This document shows, piece after piece, positions 17,035 through 23,524 of a stretch of DNA of 42,707 bases (within the stretch, counting starts at the first letter, position 1; the number at the start of each line of letters is the position of its first letter). A program made the position numbers and the translations under genes. A model generated the notes under the pieces. That model was not told the DNA's origin. It worked only from the letters and a program-made list of their open reading frames with translations, and made no database searches. Source of the stretch: a virus; IMG/VR virus record IMGVR_UViG_3300037827_000112, positions 1 through 42,707 of that record, one strand, 5' to 3'.

Positions 17035-17304
17035 ATGCCTAATCGAGGAAACGGAAACGAACTGTCGCGTATCTGCGTACTAGAGGAACAAATGGAACGC
17101 CTTCTAGGAAACGGACAGCCCGGTCTGATCGCGGAACTGGAGCATGACATGTCCGAAGTTAAGCAAAACGTCTCAGGCATCGGCAAGCAACTCAGCGACG
17201 CCAAGTGGAAAGCTATCCTGTTTTTCATGATCCTAGTGACTGCGATCGTTTGCGCCGGATCGGGAACAGTCAGCCTCAAAACCCTCATTGAACTGTTCAA
17301 GTAA
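17035..17304 (+). CDS. Coiled-coil protein with C-terminal TM segment, XhlA-like
   Basis: 89 residues, AAAAGGATG ribosome site. Helical, heptad-like N-terminal half (RICVLEEQMERLL, LEHDMSEVKQNVSGIGKQL) followed by one membrane segment at about 60-80 (AILFFMILVTAIVCAG). This layout is that of hemolysin XhlA-type lysis accessory proteins and of some phage holins. Together with the preceding gene it may form a lysis or membrane-associated pair. Confidence 0.6.
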   Translation: MPNRGNGNELSRICVLEEQMERLLGNGQPGLIAELEHDMSEVKQNVSGIGKQLSDAKWKAILFFMILVTAIVCAGSGTVSLKTLIELFK

Positions 17305-17317
17305 GGCTTTCACCCGA

Positions 17318-17347
17318 TTGCGCACGTGCGCCGCGTTGCGTTATTCT
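17318..17347 (+). promoter_or_regulatory. Promoter with GCGCACGTGC operator (site A), leaderless
   Basis: -35 TTGCGC at 17318-17323, 18-base spacer, -10 TATTCT at 17342-17347, and an ATG six bases further on. The -35 merges with the palindrome GCGCACGTGCGC at 17320-17331. Geometry is the same as at 18275 and 18951. Confidence 0.7.
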
Positions 17348-17353
17348 CGTGAC

Positions 17354-17575
17354 ATGGAAGCAAGTCAGGCTTGGGAACTCGAAACACTTCAGCGCGTGAC
17401 GGAGACGTCCGATGCTGAACTGATCCGGCTTGCGCAGGAATGTGCGCAGGATTCCGGCTTAATCCATCTGGGCGAACTGACGCGTGTCGATGCCGACGAT
17501 CTGATCCGCACGCTGCGTCAGTACCGTTACTTTCGCGAGATTCAGGCACTTGACCGCGAAGCGGCGCTCGTGTAG
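17354..17575 (+). CDS. Small acidic helical protein, unknown function
   Basis: 73 residues from ATG 17354, six bases after a -10 box and without a ribosome site, so predicted leaderless. The frame is open upstream to 17288, but that part lies over the promoter. Sequence is helical and acidic (ASQAWELETLQRVTETSDAE, then ADDLIRTLRQYRYFREIQAL). No known motif. It is a single-gene unit with its own operator-type promoter; the next promoter overlaps its 3' end. Confidence 0.6.
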   Translation: MEASQAWELETLQRVTETSDAELIRLAQECAQDSGLIHLGELTRVDADDLIRTLRQYRYFREIQALDREAALV

Positions 17576-17578
17576 CAT
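17550..17578 (+). promoter_or_regulatory. Strong-looking promoter, no palindrome
   Basis: TTGACC at 17550-17555, 17-base spacer, TAGCAT at 17573-17578, ATG at 17585 six bases after it. It lies in the end of the preceding gene and lacks the GCACGTGC operator found in its neighbours. Confidence 0.65.
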
Positions 17579-17584
17579 CTTTCC

Positions 17585-17644
17585 ATGTCCGTGGGAACTG
17601 CGGCTGGTAGGAGCGGCAGATTGCGCGGCAAGTTCGAGTTGTGA
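17585..17644 (+). CDS. 19-residue leader peptide (predicted)
   Basis: A tiny ORF opens six bases after the -10 box and encodes a basic 19-residue peptide rich in Gly and Arg (MSVGTAAGRSGRL then RGKFEL). Its stop overlaps a GTG at 17641 by four bases. A terminator-like hairpin follows at 17664-17703. Promoter, short ORF and terminator in front of a real gene is the arrangement of transcription attenuators; no run of a single amino acid codon is present, so the sensed signal is unclear. It may equally be an inert short RNA. Confidence 0.4.
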   Translation: MSVGTAAGRSGRLRGKFEL

Positions 17645-17663
17645 TCCTTAGTGAGACACCCTG

Positions 17664-17703
17664 GCCCGTTCCGGTCTACACCGCCGGAGCGGGCTTTAAT
17701 TCT
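17664..17703 (+). terminator. Terminator/attenuator hairpin before the lysozyme-like gene
   Basis: GCCCGTTCCGG (17664-17674) pairs with CCGGAGCGGGC (17684-17694): eleven pairs with one G-U, nine-base loop, then TTTAATTCT. The ATG of the next gene follows at 17704. The GC-rich stem with a T-rich tail fits intrinsic termination. Confidence 0.65.
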
Positions 17704-18063
17704 ATGAACGATCTGATTCAGCGAATCGTGAACGCGATTATCCGGCAAGAGGGCGAAGGTCCGATTGCCATGAATCCTGGTAATTTGCGCGGCGCTCCGT
17801 GGGTCACGAATCCGCTAATCATCAACGGTTTTTGGGCTCCGTCGAGTCGAGCAATGGGTGTTGCTGGGCTCGCGCATCTTGTGGCGCTGCACGTCGCCGA
17901 AGGGAACACGCTCCGCGACTTCATCGCAGGGCATCCGGGAGTCTACGCGGGATTCGCGCCCGGTGCGGACGGCAACAAGCCCGACACCTACATCGCCGAC
18001 GTGATGAACTGGGCTGATGTAGACGATCAGGACTCATCGCTGTATTTGTACTTGCTGGACTGA
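17704..18063 (+). CDS. Lysozyme-like/lytic transglycosylase-type protein
   Basis: 119 residues from ATG 17704. An alternative GTG at 17641 would add 21 residues encoded across the hairpin and looks less likely. The sequence IIRQEGEGPIAMNPGNLRGAP (Glu16; NPGNLR at 24-29) matches phage proteins with a lysozyme-like fold in which a Glu is followed by an Asn-Pro-Gly-Asn-Leu-Arg turn. YAGFAPGADGNKPDTYIADV later in the protein is also usual for this group. Probably cleaves peptidoglycan as endolysin or virion-associated lysin. No signal peptide. Expression seems controlled by the upstream leader. Confidence 0.55.
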   Translation: MNDLIQRIVNAIIRQEGEGPIAMNPGNLRGAPWVTNPLIINGFWAPSSRAMGVAGLAHLVALHVAEGNTLRDFIAGHPGVYAGFAPGADGNKPDTYIADVMNWADVDDQDSSLYLYLLD

Positions 18064-18077
18064 GCACGTGCTACACT
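18046..18077 (+). promoter_or_regulatory. Promoter with GCACGTGC operator (site B), leaderless
   Basis: -10 TACACT at 18072-18077 and ATG at 18084 six bases later. GAGCACGTGC at 18062-18071 directly abuts the -10 box. The -35 is poor (TTGTAC at 18046-18051, spacer 20, or TTGCTG at 18052, spacer 14). It overlaps the end of the lysozyme-like gene. Confidence 0.55.
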
Positions 18078-18083
18078 TCTCAA

Positions 18084-18242
18084 ATGGCAAAGTCGAGTAA
18101 GCCCAAACCGAAAGCAACGCCGATCCGCGCGAGCTTCTTCATTCCTGCTGAGGATTACGCGGCTGCGAAGAAGATGGCGGCACGCGAGAAGTCCAGCATT
18201 TCGGCGTTCATCACCAAATGCGTGCGGCTGGCGCTCCGGTAA
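18084..18242 (+). CDS. 52-residue basic protein, ribbon-helix-helix-like
   Basis: 52 residues, too short for usual ORF lists. Lys-rich N-terminus (AKSSKPKPKATP) followed by IRASFFIPAEDYAAAKKMAA and then SSISAFITKCVRLAL. A strand (IRASFFIP) followed by two helices of this length is the arrangement of MetJ/Arc ribbon-helix-helix DNA-binding proteins. It is expressed from its own operator-type promoter with no ribosome site. It is one candidate for the regulator that binds the shared palindrome, by autoregulation; this is an inference. Confidence 0.6.
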   Translation: MAKSSKPKPKATPIRASFFIPAEDYAAAKKMAAREKSSISAFITKCVRLALR

Positions 18243-18274
18243 ACACCTTAGCGAAAAACGGTACTCCAGTACCC

Positions 18275-18304
18275 TTGCGCACATGCTCAGATCAGGAGCA
18301 TAAT
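18275..18304 (+). promoter_or_regulatory. Promoter with operator variant GCGCACATGC (site C), leaderless
   Basis: -35 TTGCGC at 18275-18280, 18-base spacer, -10 CATAAT at 18299-18304, ATG at 18311 six bases later. The palindrome has one change (ACATG for ACGTG). Same geometry as sites A and D. Confidence 0.65.
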
Positions 18305-18310
18305 CGGTTC

Positions 18311-18472
18311 ATGAAAGCCAGCGAATTAATCAAGGTTCTCCAGGACGTGATATCGGAGCATGGCGACGTGGACGTCATAATCGACGCCGCTGGTGAAGAG
18401 CTTACGGTCTTCCCTTGGTGCGGAGACGACGGCATAACCCTGGATATTCGCGACGGAAAGCTGTTTATATGA
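18311..18472 (+). CDS. Small acidic phage protein, SELI/GDxDV type
   Basis: 53 residues from the leaderless ATG. It opens KASELIKVLQDVISEHGDVD and continues with short strands ending in DIRDGKLFI. The same layout (SQLIAELEKIKARDGDLGV) is seen in the gene at 33223, so the two are distant paralogs of a common phage family of unknown function. It shares ATGA with the lipoprotein gene that follows. Confidence 0.65.
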   Translation: MKASELIKVLQDVISEHGDVDVIIDAAGEELTVFPWCGDDGITLDIRDGKLFI

Positions 18473-18687
18473 AAGCCAACAGACGCCAAATCCGAGCGGC
18501 CCGGCTCATTGTTGCGACCCTACTGCTTGCGGCTTGTGCCAGCGATACACCAATCTCGACATTGCCGCGCCTGATCGCGCGAGCGGATTTCGACCAGTGG
18601 CGCGGCATCGCGTTCAACGCTGGAGTGCCGGTGCCAGACGAGGGTGTTAAGTTGGCAACGATTGCTTTACTGGAGGGGATGTTATGA
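18469..18687 (+). CDS. Small lipoprotein, possible outer spanin
   Basis: 72 residues. Basic N-terminus, hydrophobic stretch and lipobox LAAC with Cys23 (LIVATLLLAACASD), giving a mature lipoprotein of about 50 residues. A small lipoprotein close to lysis genes and overlapped by a small membrane protein gene (ATGA at 18684) resembles an outer-spanin/inner-spanin pair, although here the lipoprotein comes first. Its presence implies a host with a lipoprotein sorting pathway, most likely diderm. Confidence 0.6.
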   Translation: MKANRRQIRAARLIVATLLLAACASDTPISTLPRLIARADFDQWRGIAFNAGVPVPDEGVKLATIALLEGML

Positions 18688-18827
18688 AATTCTCACCGCG
18701 CGATTTCGTGATCGGCGTGGCGGCCGGCATGTTCCTGTGCGCGCTGCTGTTCAGCTACGTTTTCAGGATGGCCGCGCAGAAGGAAGAGGCGATGCGGTGG
18801 CTGCGTCAACGGGTGGCTGGGCGGTAA
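18684..18827 (+). CDS. 47-residue inner-membrane protein, possible inner spanin
   Basis: 47 residues, overlapping the lipoprotein gene by four bases, with GGAGGGG upstream. One membrane segment at about 8-26 (VIGVAAGMFLCALLFSYVF), then a basic amphipathic tail (RMAAQKEEAMRWLRQR). Too short to span the periplasm alone as a standard inner spanin, so the role is open; a membrane-anchored partner of the lipoprotein is plausible. Confidence 0.55.
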   Translation: MKFSPRDFVIGVAAGMFLCALLFSYVFRMAAQKEEAMRWLRQRVAGR

Positions 18828-18829
18828 CC

Positions 18830-18934
18830 ATGCACATTTACGCTCTATTCCTGGTGTTTCTTGGCCTGCATCTGTTTCGCGGGTGCATCAAGGCTGCTCG
18901 TGGGCCAAGGTCGTATCGGCCGCGTCCCCGGTAA
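18830..18934 (+). CDS. 34-residue membrane peptide
   Basis: 34 residues, starting two bases after the previous stop codon. An N-terminal hydrophobic segment (HIYALFLVFLGLHLF) is followed by a strongly basic tail (KAARGPRSYRPRPR). Likely a small inner-membrane peptide; it could be a lysis accessory protein. No SD of note, so translation is probably coupled to the upstream gene. Confidence 0.4.
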   Translation: MHIYALFLVFLGLHLFRGCIKAARGPRSYRPRPR

Positions 18935-18950
18935 AAAGTTGCCGGTGATA

Positions 18951-18980
18951 TTGCGCACGTGCGCGTGTTCGTGATACCCT
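18951..18980 (+). promoter_or_regulatory. Promoter with GCGCACGTGC operator (site D)
   Basis: -35 TTGCGC at 18951-18956, 18-base spacer, -10 TACCCT at 18975-18980. The palindrome GCGCACGTGCGC covers 18953-18964. Unlike the others, the next ATG (18994) is 13 bases after the -10 box, so a leader of about seven bases is expected. Confidence 0.65.
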
Positions 18981-18993
18981 CATCTCACCCGCG

Positions 18994-20073
18994 ATGCAAA
19001 ACCCCGCACTTGCTCACCCGGATGTACACCGACCGTGGTCTAACTGGTCTGAATCCGAGACGCTTCACGTCGCAACCTGCTACTCGAATCCTTTCCGCTG
19101 GCGCACCCGTCGCGAGCTGGCGAACGATTTTCGTCGGCACATGGCCACATCTCCAAACGTCAAATTGCATTTCGGCGAGCTGGCGTATGGCGACCGTCCG
19201 CACGAAGTGACCGGTGAAGATCCGCTCGACGTCCAACTTCGCACGCAGGCCGAACTATTCCACAAAGAGAACATCCTGAACGCCGTCATCAAGCGGTTCC
19301 CTGCGGATTGGAAGTACGGCGCGTGGATTGATGCAGATTTTCACATGACCCGGCATGATTGGGCGCTCGAAGCGATTCACCAGCTTCAGCATTACGATTT
19401 CGTGCAGTTGTTTTCGAGTTACGCGGATCTGTCGGGCGAGACGTATGGCAGCGGCCACATACCCACTCGCGTGAATGCCAGCTTCGCCTACAACTACGTC
19501 CAGTCTGGCTACGCGCTTCCGCCGGGTTACTCGAATGGTGGTTGGCGCACACCCGGCGGGAACGCGGATGATGAGTATTACGGCCTGGGGATGGCTGGGC
19601 GCCGCGGCGTTGGGGCGACGGGTGGCGCGTGGGCATTTCGGCGATCGGCGTTTGATACCGTTGGTGGCTTGCTTGACGTCTGCATTCTGGGTCATGGTGA
19701 CTGGTTCATGACGTTCGGGCTCGTCGGCGAAGAAGCGCCGGATATGCGCATCGACGGCTACTCGGATGACTACCGCGGCGCGATTCTGGCCTGGCAGCGA
19801 AACGCGGCACGGCTGAAGAAAAACATCGGCTATGTGGACTGCTTCGCGACGCATGGATTCCACGGCTCGAAGGTTCGCCGCGGATACAGTTCGCGGGACA
19901 AAATCCTGGTGGCGCACAAATTCACCCCGCGGCTCGATCTTCGCTCGGACTGGCAGGGAATTTACCAGTTGAGCGGTGACAAACCGGCACTACGTGATGC
20001 GGTGCGGGCTTACTTCATCTCGCGCAATGAAGATGATCCAAACCTCTATGGATCAGAAAGGAGCCTCGTATGA
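18994..20073 (+). CDS. Glycosyltransferase, GT-A type
   Basis: 359 residues. A nucleotide-sugar transferase fold is suggested by VATCYSNPFRWRTRRELAN near the start and by YGAWIDADFHMTRHDWALEA, where Asp-Ala-Asp is the metal/sugar-nucleotide site of GT-A enzymes. GATGGAWAFRRSAFDTVGGL and GHGDWFMT in the second half match acceptor-side motifs of GT2-like proteins. It is outside the main glycosyltransferase island but has a similar promoter to that island. It starts a four-gene unit by ATGA overlap. Substrate unknown. Confidence 0.75.
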   Translation: MQNPALAHPDVHRPWSNWSESETLHVATCYSNPFRWRTRRELANDFRRHMATSPNVKLHFGELAYGDRPHEVTGEDPLDVQLRTQAELFHKENILNAVIKRFPADWKYGAWIDADFHMTRHDWALEAIHQLQHYDFVQLFSSYADLSGETYGSGHIPTRVNASFAYNYVQSGYALPPGYSNGGWRTPGGNADDEYYGLGMAGRRGVGATGGAWAFRRSAFDTVGGLLDVCILGHGDWFMTFGLVGEEAPDMRIDGYSDDYRGAILAWQRNAARLKKNIGYVDCFATHGFHGSKVRRGYSSRDKILVAHKFTPRLDLRSDWQGIYQLSGDKPALRDAVRAYFISRNEDDPNLYGSERSLV

Positions 20074-20459
20074 GACTCGCGGTGCTATTCATCGCGGCTT
20101 GTTCGCTGCATGCCCAGAACTGGTTTCAGTTCAACAATGGCGACACGACGTGCCGCGCGTCGACTGTGCAGTCGTCGCCCTTCCGCTTCACTTTCCTGTG
20201 CGAGAATGCGCGCGGCGCAACCGGTGGTAGTTACACGGCGGTGGGATCCACCACTGCGGATGTGATCCAGTTCGGCTTGAGCGGAACGACTCCCGAGAAC
20301 ACGGCCAGTTGCCTAATCGCGGTCAATACTACGGCGGTGGCGGTGGTCATCGGAAGTTTCGGGAGCGTGGCGGCGAATAGCGTCGCGTGGCAGTGTGCGC
20401 AAGGGGTGAGCGGTTCAACGCCCACAGGTGGGAGTCTTTCATTGAAAGGGAAAAAATGA
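20070..20459 (+). CDS. Secreted Thr/Ser-rich small protein
   Basis: 129 residues. An N-terminal signal peptide is clear: basic start, hydrophobic core LAVLFIAACS and a probable cleavage after LHAQ (about residue 16). The mature part is Thr/Ser/Gly-rich with four Cys, predicted all-beta and exported. It has the look of a host-derived secreted protein; the signal ending HAQ is frequent in Acidobacteriota, which is a weak host hint. Coupled by ATGA to the glycosyltransferase gene. Confidence 0.65.
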   Translation: MRLAVLFIAACSLHAQNWFQFNNGDTTCRASTVQSSPFRFTFLCENARGATGGSYTAVGSTTADVIQFGLSGTTPENTASCLIAVNTTAVAVVIGSFGSVAANSVAWQCAQGVSGSTPTGGSLSLKGKK

Positions 20460-20731
20460 GAACAATTCAAAGCGTGATTGCGGAAATTATTCCGCTACTT
20501 CCGGCCGATCCAACGTCGGACATCGCGGACAACATGACGGTGCTCAAGGCAGAGTTGGCCGTCATGAACCGGGCGGCGAACTATACGCCTCCCGAGTCGG
20601 AGCTTGTATCAAGCCAGTGGGCGCGCCTCGAAGCCACGCTCTACCGCTACATGCCGCCGGTGACTTACGCACCGTGGTGCGTTCAGATTTCCGCGCTGGT
20701 GATGAATACGGCCGCGGGAGCCAAGAAATGA
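20456..20731 (+). CDS. 91-residue protein, unknown function
   Basis: Starts at the ATG overlapping the preceding TGA, with GAAAGGG upstream. The first 40 residues are helical (QSVIAEIIPLLPADP), and the rest is rich in aromatic residues and Pro (TLYRYMPPVTYAPWC). No motif recognised. It is coupled by ATGA to the peptidase gene that follows, suggesting joint expression. Confidence 0.6.
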   Translation: MRTIQSVIAEIIPLLPADPTSDIADNMTVLKAELAVMNRAANYTPPESELVSSQWARLEATLYRYMPPVTYAPWCVQISALVMNTAAGAKK

Positions 20732-21477
20732 ATTTTCGGCTTGGAAAGAATCCGCCAGTCTACGACGCTCGCACGCTGAAACTGGAGCGTTACATGGGGA
20801 CGCTGCCGGTTCCACCGCCGGAAGCCAACTTCATCACGAAGGTGCCTAGCTTTCCGATGTACGCCAACGACACGCTGGGCGATTGCGTAGCGGCGGCGGC
20901 CGGCCACATGGTCCAGAACTGGACTTGCTACGCCGGCAAGATTGCGACACCGACACTCGCGGACGTAATCAAGTTCTACGAGTTCAGCGGCTACGATCCT
21001 GCCGATCCGTCGACGGACCAGGGCTGGGATCTGCTGGCTATGATGAAGAAATTCCGCACCGATGGGCTGGGTGGCCACAAGATCGAGGCGTTTGCCCAGC
21101 TCACCACCGGCAATTGGGCGCAGCTCAAGCGGGCAATCAGCACTTTCGGAAATGTCTGCATCGGGTTCGCGCTGCCAGATGCGGTCGTACCGGAAGACCC
21201 GAGCGCGGACTGGACTAAAATTCCGTGGGTGTGGACGCCCGACATGGCACCCGATTCCAATAACGGCCACTGCGTGCCGGCGATGGCCTACTCAAACAAC
21301 TGGGTGGATTTCGTTTCATGGGCGGCAAAGATGGGAATGAACCCCGAGTTTTACGAAGAGTGCAGCGACGAAGCGTACGTGGCGATCACCGAGGATTGGA
21401 TCGAAGCGGACGGCAAATCACCTTCCGGGTTTGACCTGGCGCAACTTCAGGCTGATCTAGCGGAAGTAACCGCGTGA
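20728..21477 (+). CDS. Papain-like cysteine peptidase (C39/C1 style)
   Basis: 249 residues. Catalytic-type elements in order: NDTLGDCVAAAAGH (Cys53 at a helix start), NNGHCVPAMAY (His181) and DFVSWAAKMGM (197-203), the order Cys-His-(Asn/Asp) of clan CA peptidases. No signal peptide or cell-wall binding domain is seen. It may be an endolysin-type amidase/peptidase acting on peptidoglycan cross-links, or a processing protease. Followed by two small two-TM proteins, which makes a lysis cassette plausible. Confidence 0.6.
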   Translation: MNFRLGKNPPVYDARTLKLERYMGTLPVPPPEANFITKVPSFPMYANDTLGDCVAAAAGHMVQNWTCYAGKIATPTLADVIKFYEFSGYDPADPSTDQGWDLLAMMKKFRTDGLGGHKIEAFAQLTTGNWAQLKRAISTFGNVCIGFALPDAVVPEDPSADWTKIPWVWTPDMAPDSNNGHCVPAMAYSNNWVDFVSWAAKMGMNPEFYEECSDEAYVAITEDWIEADGKSPSGFDLAQLQADLAEVTA

Positions 21478-21502
21478 GACAATAATAACCGGGGAGGGCA
21501 AC

Positions 21503-21676
21503 ATGAATCAGCCGTACATAATCCTGGTGTGGATCGCGCTCATCGCGTTTATCAGCTCGGCTTTCGTCGCTTTGTGGCGGCGCGATCCGGCGCCGTGGCC
21601 GGCCGCAATCGCGCTCATCGGCGCGGGCCTGTTCTTCTGGTGTTTGTTCACAATGTTCGCCGGCGCGCCACGATGA
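21503..21676 (+). CDS. 57-residue two-TM protein, holin candidate
   Basis: Strong ribosome site GGGGAGGG seven bases before the ATG. Two membrane segments (IILVWIALIAFISSAFVAL and AAIALIGAGLFFWCLFTMF) joined by a short basic, Pro-containing loop WRRDPAPWP, which is the layout of class II holins. Too short for most ORF lists. The gene lies after the peptidase and overlaps the next one by ATGA. Confidence 0.6.
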   Translation: MNQPYIILVWIALIAFISSAFVALWRRDPAPWPAAIALIGAGLFFWCLFTMFAGAPR

Positions 21677-21828
21677 TAATCCTGATCGTAATTCTGCTGT
21701 TGCTGTTCGGCGGCGGCTTCGGATACTACGGGCAAGGGCGATGGGGCAATGGTCCAGCGTGGGGCGGCGGGCTCGGCTTCGTGCTGGTGGTCCTGCTGAT
21801 TCTGTACTTGCTCGGATATTTGCGTTAA
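21673..21828 (+). CDS. 51-residue DUF3309-like membrane protein
   Basis: Two very hydrophobic segments (IILIVILLLLFGG and LGFVLVVLLILYLLGYL) flank a Gly-rich loop GYYGQGRWGNGPAWGGG. This closely resembles DUF3309 small bacterial membrane proteins, of unknown function. Its ATG overlaps the upstream TGA. Possibly acts with the preceding two-TM protein at the membrane; likely acquired from a bacterium. Confidence 0.65.
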   Translation: MIILIVILLLLFGGGFGYYGQGRWGNGPAWGGGLGFVLVVLLILYLLGYLR

Positions 21829-21963
21829 CGAGCTTCAACCGCTGGGCAGATGTCTGGCCGGTGGGACGACAGCGCGGTGGTCCCGATGCGCGAAGGAATT
21901 CGGGATACAAGCTCTAGGGTGTTGCGTGTCGCGTCGGACGCGGGCTACGTAACGTTTTCGAGG

Positions 21964-22000
21964 GAGAGCCGGATGTATAACACGAGTCCCGGCTCTCTTT
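21964..22000 (+). terminator. Intrinsic terminator after the small membrane protein genes
   Basis: GAGAGCCGG (21964-21972) pairs with CCGGCTCTC (21989-21997), 16-base loop, followed by TTTAATT. It closes the 18994-21828 unit. The preceding 135 bases (21829-21963) contain nothing else that I can support. Confidence 0.65.
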
Positions 22001-22038
22001 AATTCCACAAAATCACCTTACTTAGTACCATAGTCCCT

Positions 22039-22066
22039 TGCGCTGCGCACGTGCTCAGGTTATCCT
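22039..22066 (+). promoter_or_regulatory. Promoter with GCGCACGTGC operator (site E), leaderless
   Basis: TTGCGC at 22039-22044, 16-base spacer, TATCCT at 22061-22066, and ATG at 22072 five bases later. The palindrome GCACGTGC occupies 22047-22054, inside the spacer. It drives the early region. Confidence 0.65.
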
Positions 22067-22071
22067 CGCTT

Positions 22072-22506
22072 ATGGCGCAAACCACCTCACCTATCCAGGA
22101 ATTTCGCAAATCCGCGGCATTCGCGGAGTCCAATCTGATCTCTCGCGGCTGGAAGCGCGCCGTCAATCCGCTGGGCGAAATCGAGCTTACTTCACCATCC
22201 GGCGATTGGCAATTCCTGATTTCCACAGACGGCTGGATGTCGTTCGCGAAATTCAATGACGATGATGTTTGCGTTGAGGGTGTCGGCATGGTTGCAACGC
22301 CGCGCTGGTGCTCCATCATGGACAGCGATAATTTCCAGGAGCTCGAAGCCGAGATGCGGACCATTGGGATATTTCCGTGGGAGTGCCCGTATTGCGGCCA
22401 GGAAGGCGGCACACCGAAAGCTCGGTACTGGAGTGACTTTCAGGGCGTCGAAGGACACGGCGGGGTAGTTCACTTCTCAGAGGAAGGCTGCACCGAGTGC
22501 CTGTAG
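22072..22506 (+). CDS. Zn-ribbon-containing protein, unknown function
   Basis: 144 residues from the leaderless ATG; an upstream GTG at 22051 lies in the promoter. The N-terminal 90 residues have a mixed fold (SPSGDWQFLISTDGWMSFAK), followed by CPYCGQEGG and, near the end, CTEC, a probable four-Cys zinc site. First gene of the early region. Its last codons overlap the HNH gene's GTG by ten bases. Confidence 0.65.
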   Translation: MAQTTSPIQEFRKSAAFAESNLISRGWKRAVNPLGEIELTSPSGDWQFLISTDGWMSFAKFNDDDVCVEGVGMVATPRWCSIMDSDNFQELEAEMRTIGIFPWECPYCGQEGGTPKARYWSDFQGVEGHGGVVHFSEEGCTECL

Positions 22507-22874
22507 AGCGCTGCCCGAACTGCAAGCGTGCGATGCCGCGCCCAATCCCCAAGGTGCGAAAGAAGCCGCGCAAGGGTCCGTTGCGCGATCCAAAATATCT
22601 GGCATGGTGTCGTGCGTGGTGGTGCGCGATTTACAGCTCCAATCCTATGGCCTTATTGCATGACTGCCGTCTTCCGCTCGACGCGGCGCACACCCAGAAC
22701 AACGGAATGCGCTCTAAAGGGCCTGACTCCAGTTGCGTTCCATTGTGCCGAAAGCATCATCACGAATACGACGACGGCCGCGCGGCATTCGAGAAGAAGT
22801 ACGGCGTGGACATGAAAGCTCTCGCGGCAGAGCACTACGCGCGATATTTAACTGAGAGCGGCGTGCAATCGTGA
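22497..22874 (+). CDS. HNH-type/DUF968-like nuclease
   Basis: 125 residues, GTG start with AGGAAGG upstream. A zinc-type N-terminus (CPNCKR), a basic helix (KVRKKPRKGP), then LDAAHTQNNGMRSKGPDSSC and CVPLCRKHHHEYDDG, which is the His-Asn-His/zinc arrangement of DUF968 and HNH phage nucleases. Such proteins are found in recombination or packaging regions. Likely DNA-cleaving; the exact role is open. Confidence 0.7.
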   Translation: MPVERCPNCKRAMPRPIPKVRKKPRKGPLRDPKYLAWCRAWWCAIYSSNPMALLHDCRLPLDAAHTQNNGMRSKGPDSSCVPLCRKHHHEYDDGRAAFEKKYGVDMKALAAEHYARYLTESGVQS

Positions 22875-22906
22875 GCGGATTGCCGGCTGCTTTACATGCC
22901 GATCGA

Positions 22907-22950
22907 CGCCGCGAGCGTCTTGTTTGCGCCTGACTGCTCGCGGCGGTTTT
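22907..22950 (+). terminator. Intrinsic terminator before the SSB-like gene
   Basis: CGCCGCGAGC (22907-22916) pairs perfectly with GCTCGCGGCG (22936-22945); 19-base loop; then GTTTTAAATT. It separates the HNH unit from the replication unit that starts at 22973. Confidence 0.75.
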
Positions 22951-22972
22951 AAATTCTAACTAGGAGGATAGC

Positions 22973-23506
22973 ATGGTTGTTCGGGAGCCTGAATCAAATT
23001 TCGTGCAGTGCCCGCCTGGGCTGCACGCAGCGGTGTGTGTGGATGAAGTGGACCTTGGCTTAATCGCGAATCGGTTCGACCCTGAATCCGATCCAATTCC
23101 AACCGTTCGCCTAGTGTGGCAAATCGCCGAGGACATGCCGGATGGTCGCCCGTTTCTGATCAAGAAAGAATACCGGGCGAGTCTGCACGAGAAGGCCGGA
23201 CTCCGGCACGATCTGCAATCGTGGCGCGGCCGCGAATTTAGTTTTGATGAGTTGGTCGGCTTCGACCTTGAGAAAATCGTGGGTGTTCCGTGCATGTTGA
23301 ACATCGTCGAGAAAACCTCGAAGAAGGGCAAGAAGTTCTCGAACATAGTCGCAGTGATGCCGCTGGCAAAGGGCCTCACGAAAATCGAGCCGCGCGACTA
23401 CGTTCGCGTCATTGACCGCAAGCAGGACGATGAGCACAGCCAACAGGAACCGCCCGAAGCCGATTTCCACGGCATCACCATCACCGACGACGACGTGCCG
23501 TTCTGA
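22973..23506 (+). CDS. ssDNA-binding-like protein with SSB-type C-terminal tail
   Basis: 177 residues, AGGAGG ribosome site. The body shows an OB-type pattern: TVRLVWQIAED, KKEYRASLHEKAGLRHDLQS, WRGREFSFDELVGFDLEKI, VPCMLNIVEKTSKKGKKFSN. The last residues, ITDDDVPF, copy the acidic tip by which bacterial SSB recruits partner proteins. The protein probably coats ssDNA and recruits host replication and repair factors. This is the clearest replication gene here; no polymerase or helicase is found. Confidence 0.75.
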   Translation: MVVREPESNFVQCPPGLHAAVCVDEVDLGLIANRFDPESDPIPTVRLVWQIAEDMPDGRPFLIKKEYRASLHEKAGLRHDLQSWRGREFSFDELVGFDLEKIVGVPCMLNIVEKTSKKGKKFSNIVAVMPLAKGLTKIEPRDYVRVIDRKQDDEHSQQEPPEADFHGITITDDDVPF

Positions 23507-23524
23507 TCTGAAAGGAAAAAGTAG

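Noticed and set aside
17641-17703. Extended N-terminus of the lysozyme-like protein from GTG 17641
   Set aside because: It would be encoded across a strong hairpin and lacks resemblance to family N-termini; ATG 17704 chosen, though coupling by GTGA keeps it possible.
21386-21910. 174-codon minus-strand frame over the small membrane protein genes
   Set aside because: Arg/Pro/Ser-rich shadow of two plus-strand membrane proteins with good ribosome sites.
21830-21914. Possible tRNA (GAGCTT ... AAGCTC, 85 bases)
   Set aside because: No GTTCGA-type T arm, no convincing anticodon arm, and one mismatch in the acceptor stem.
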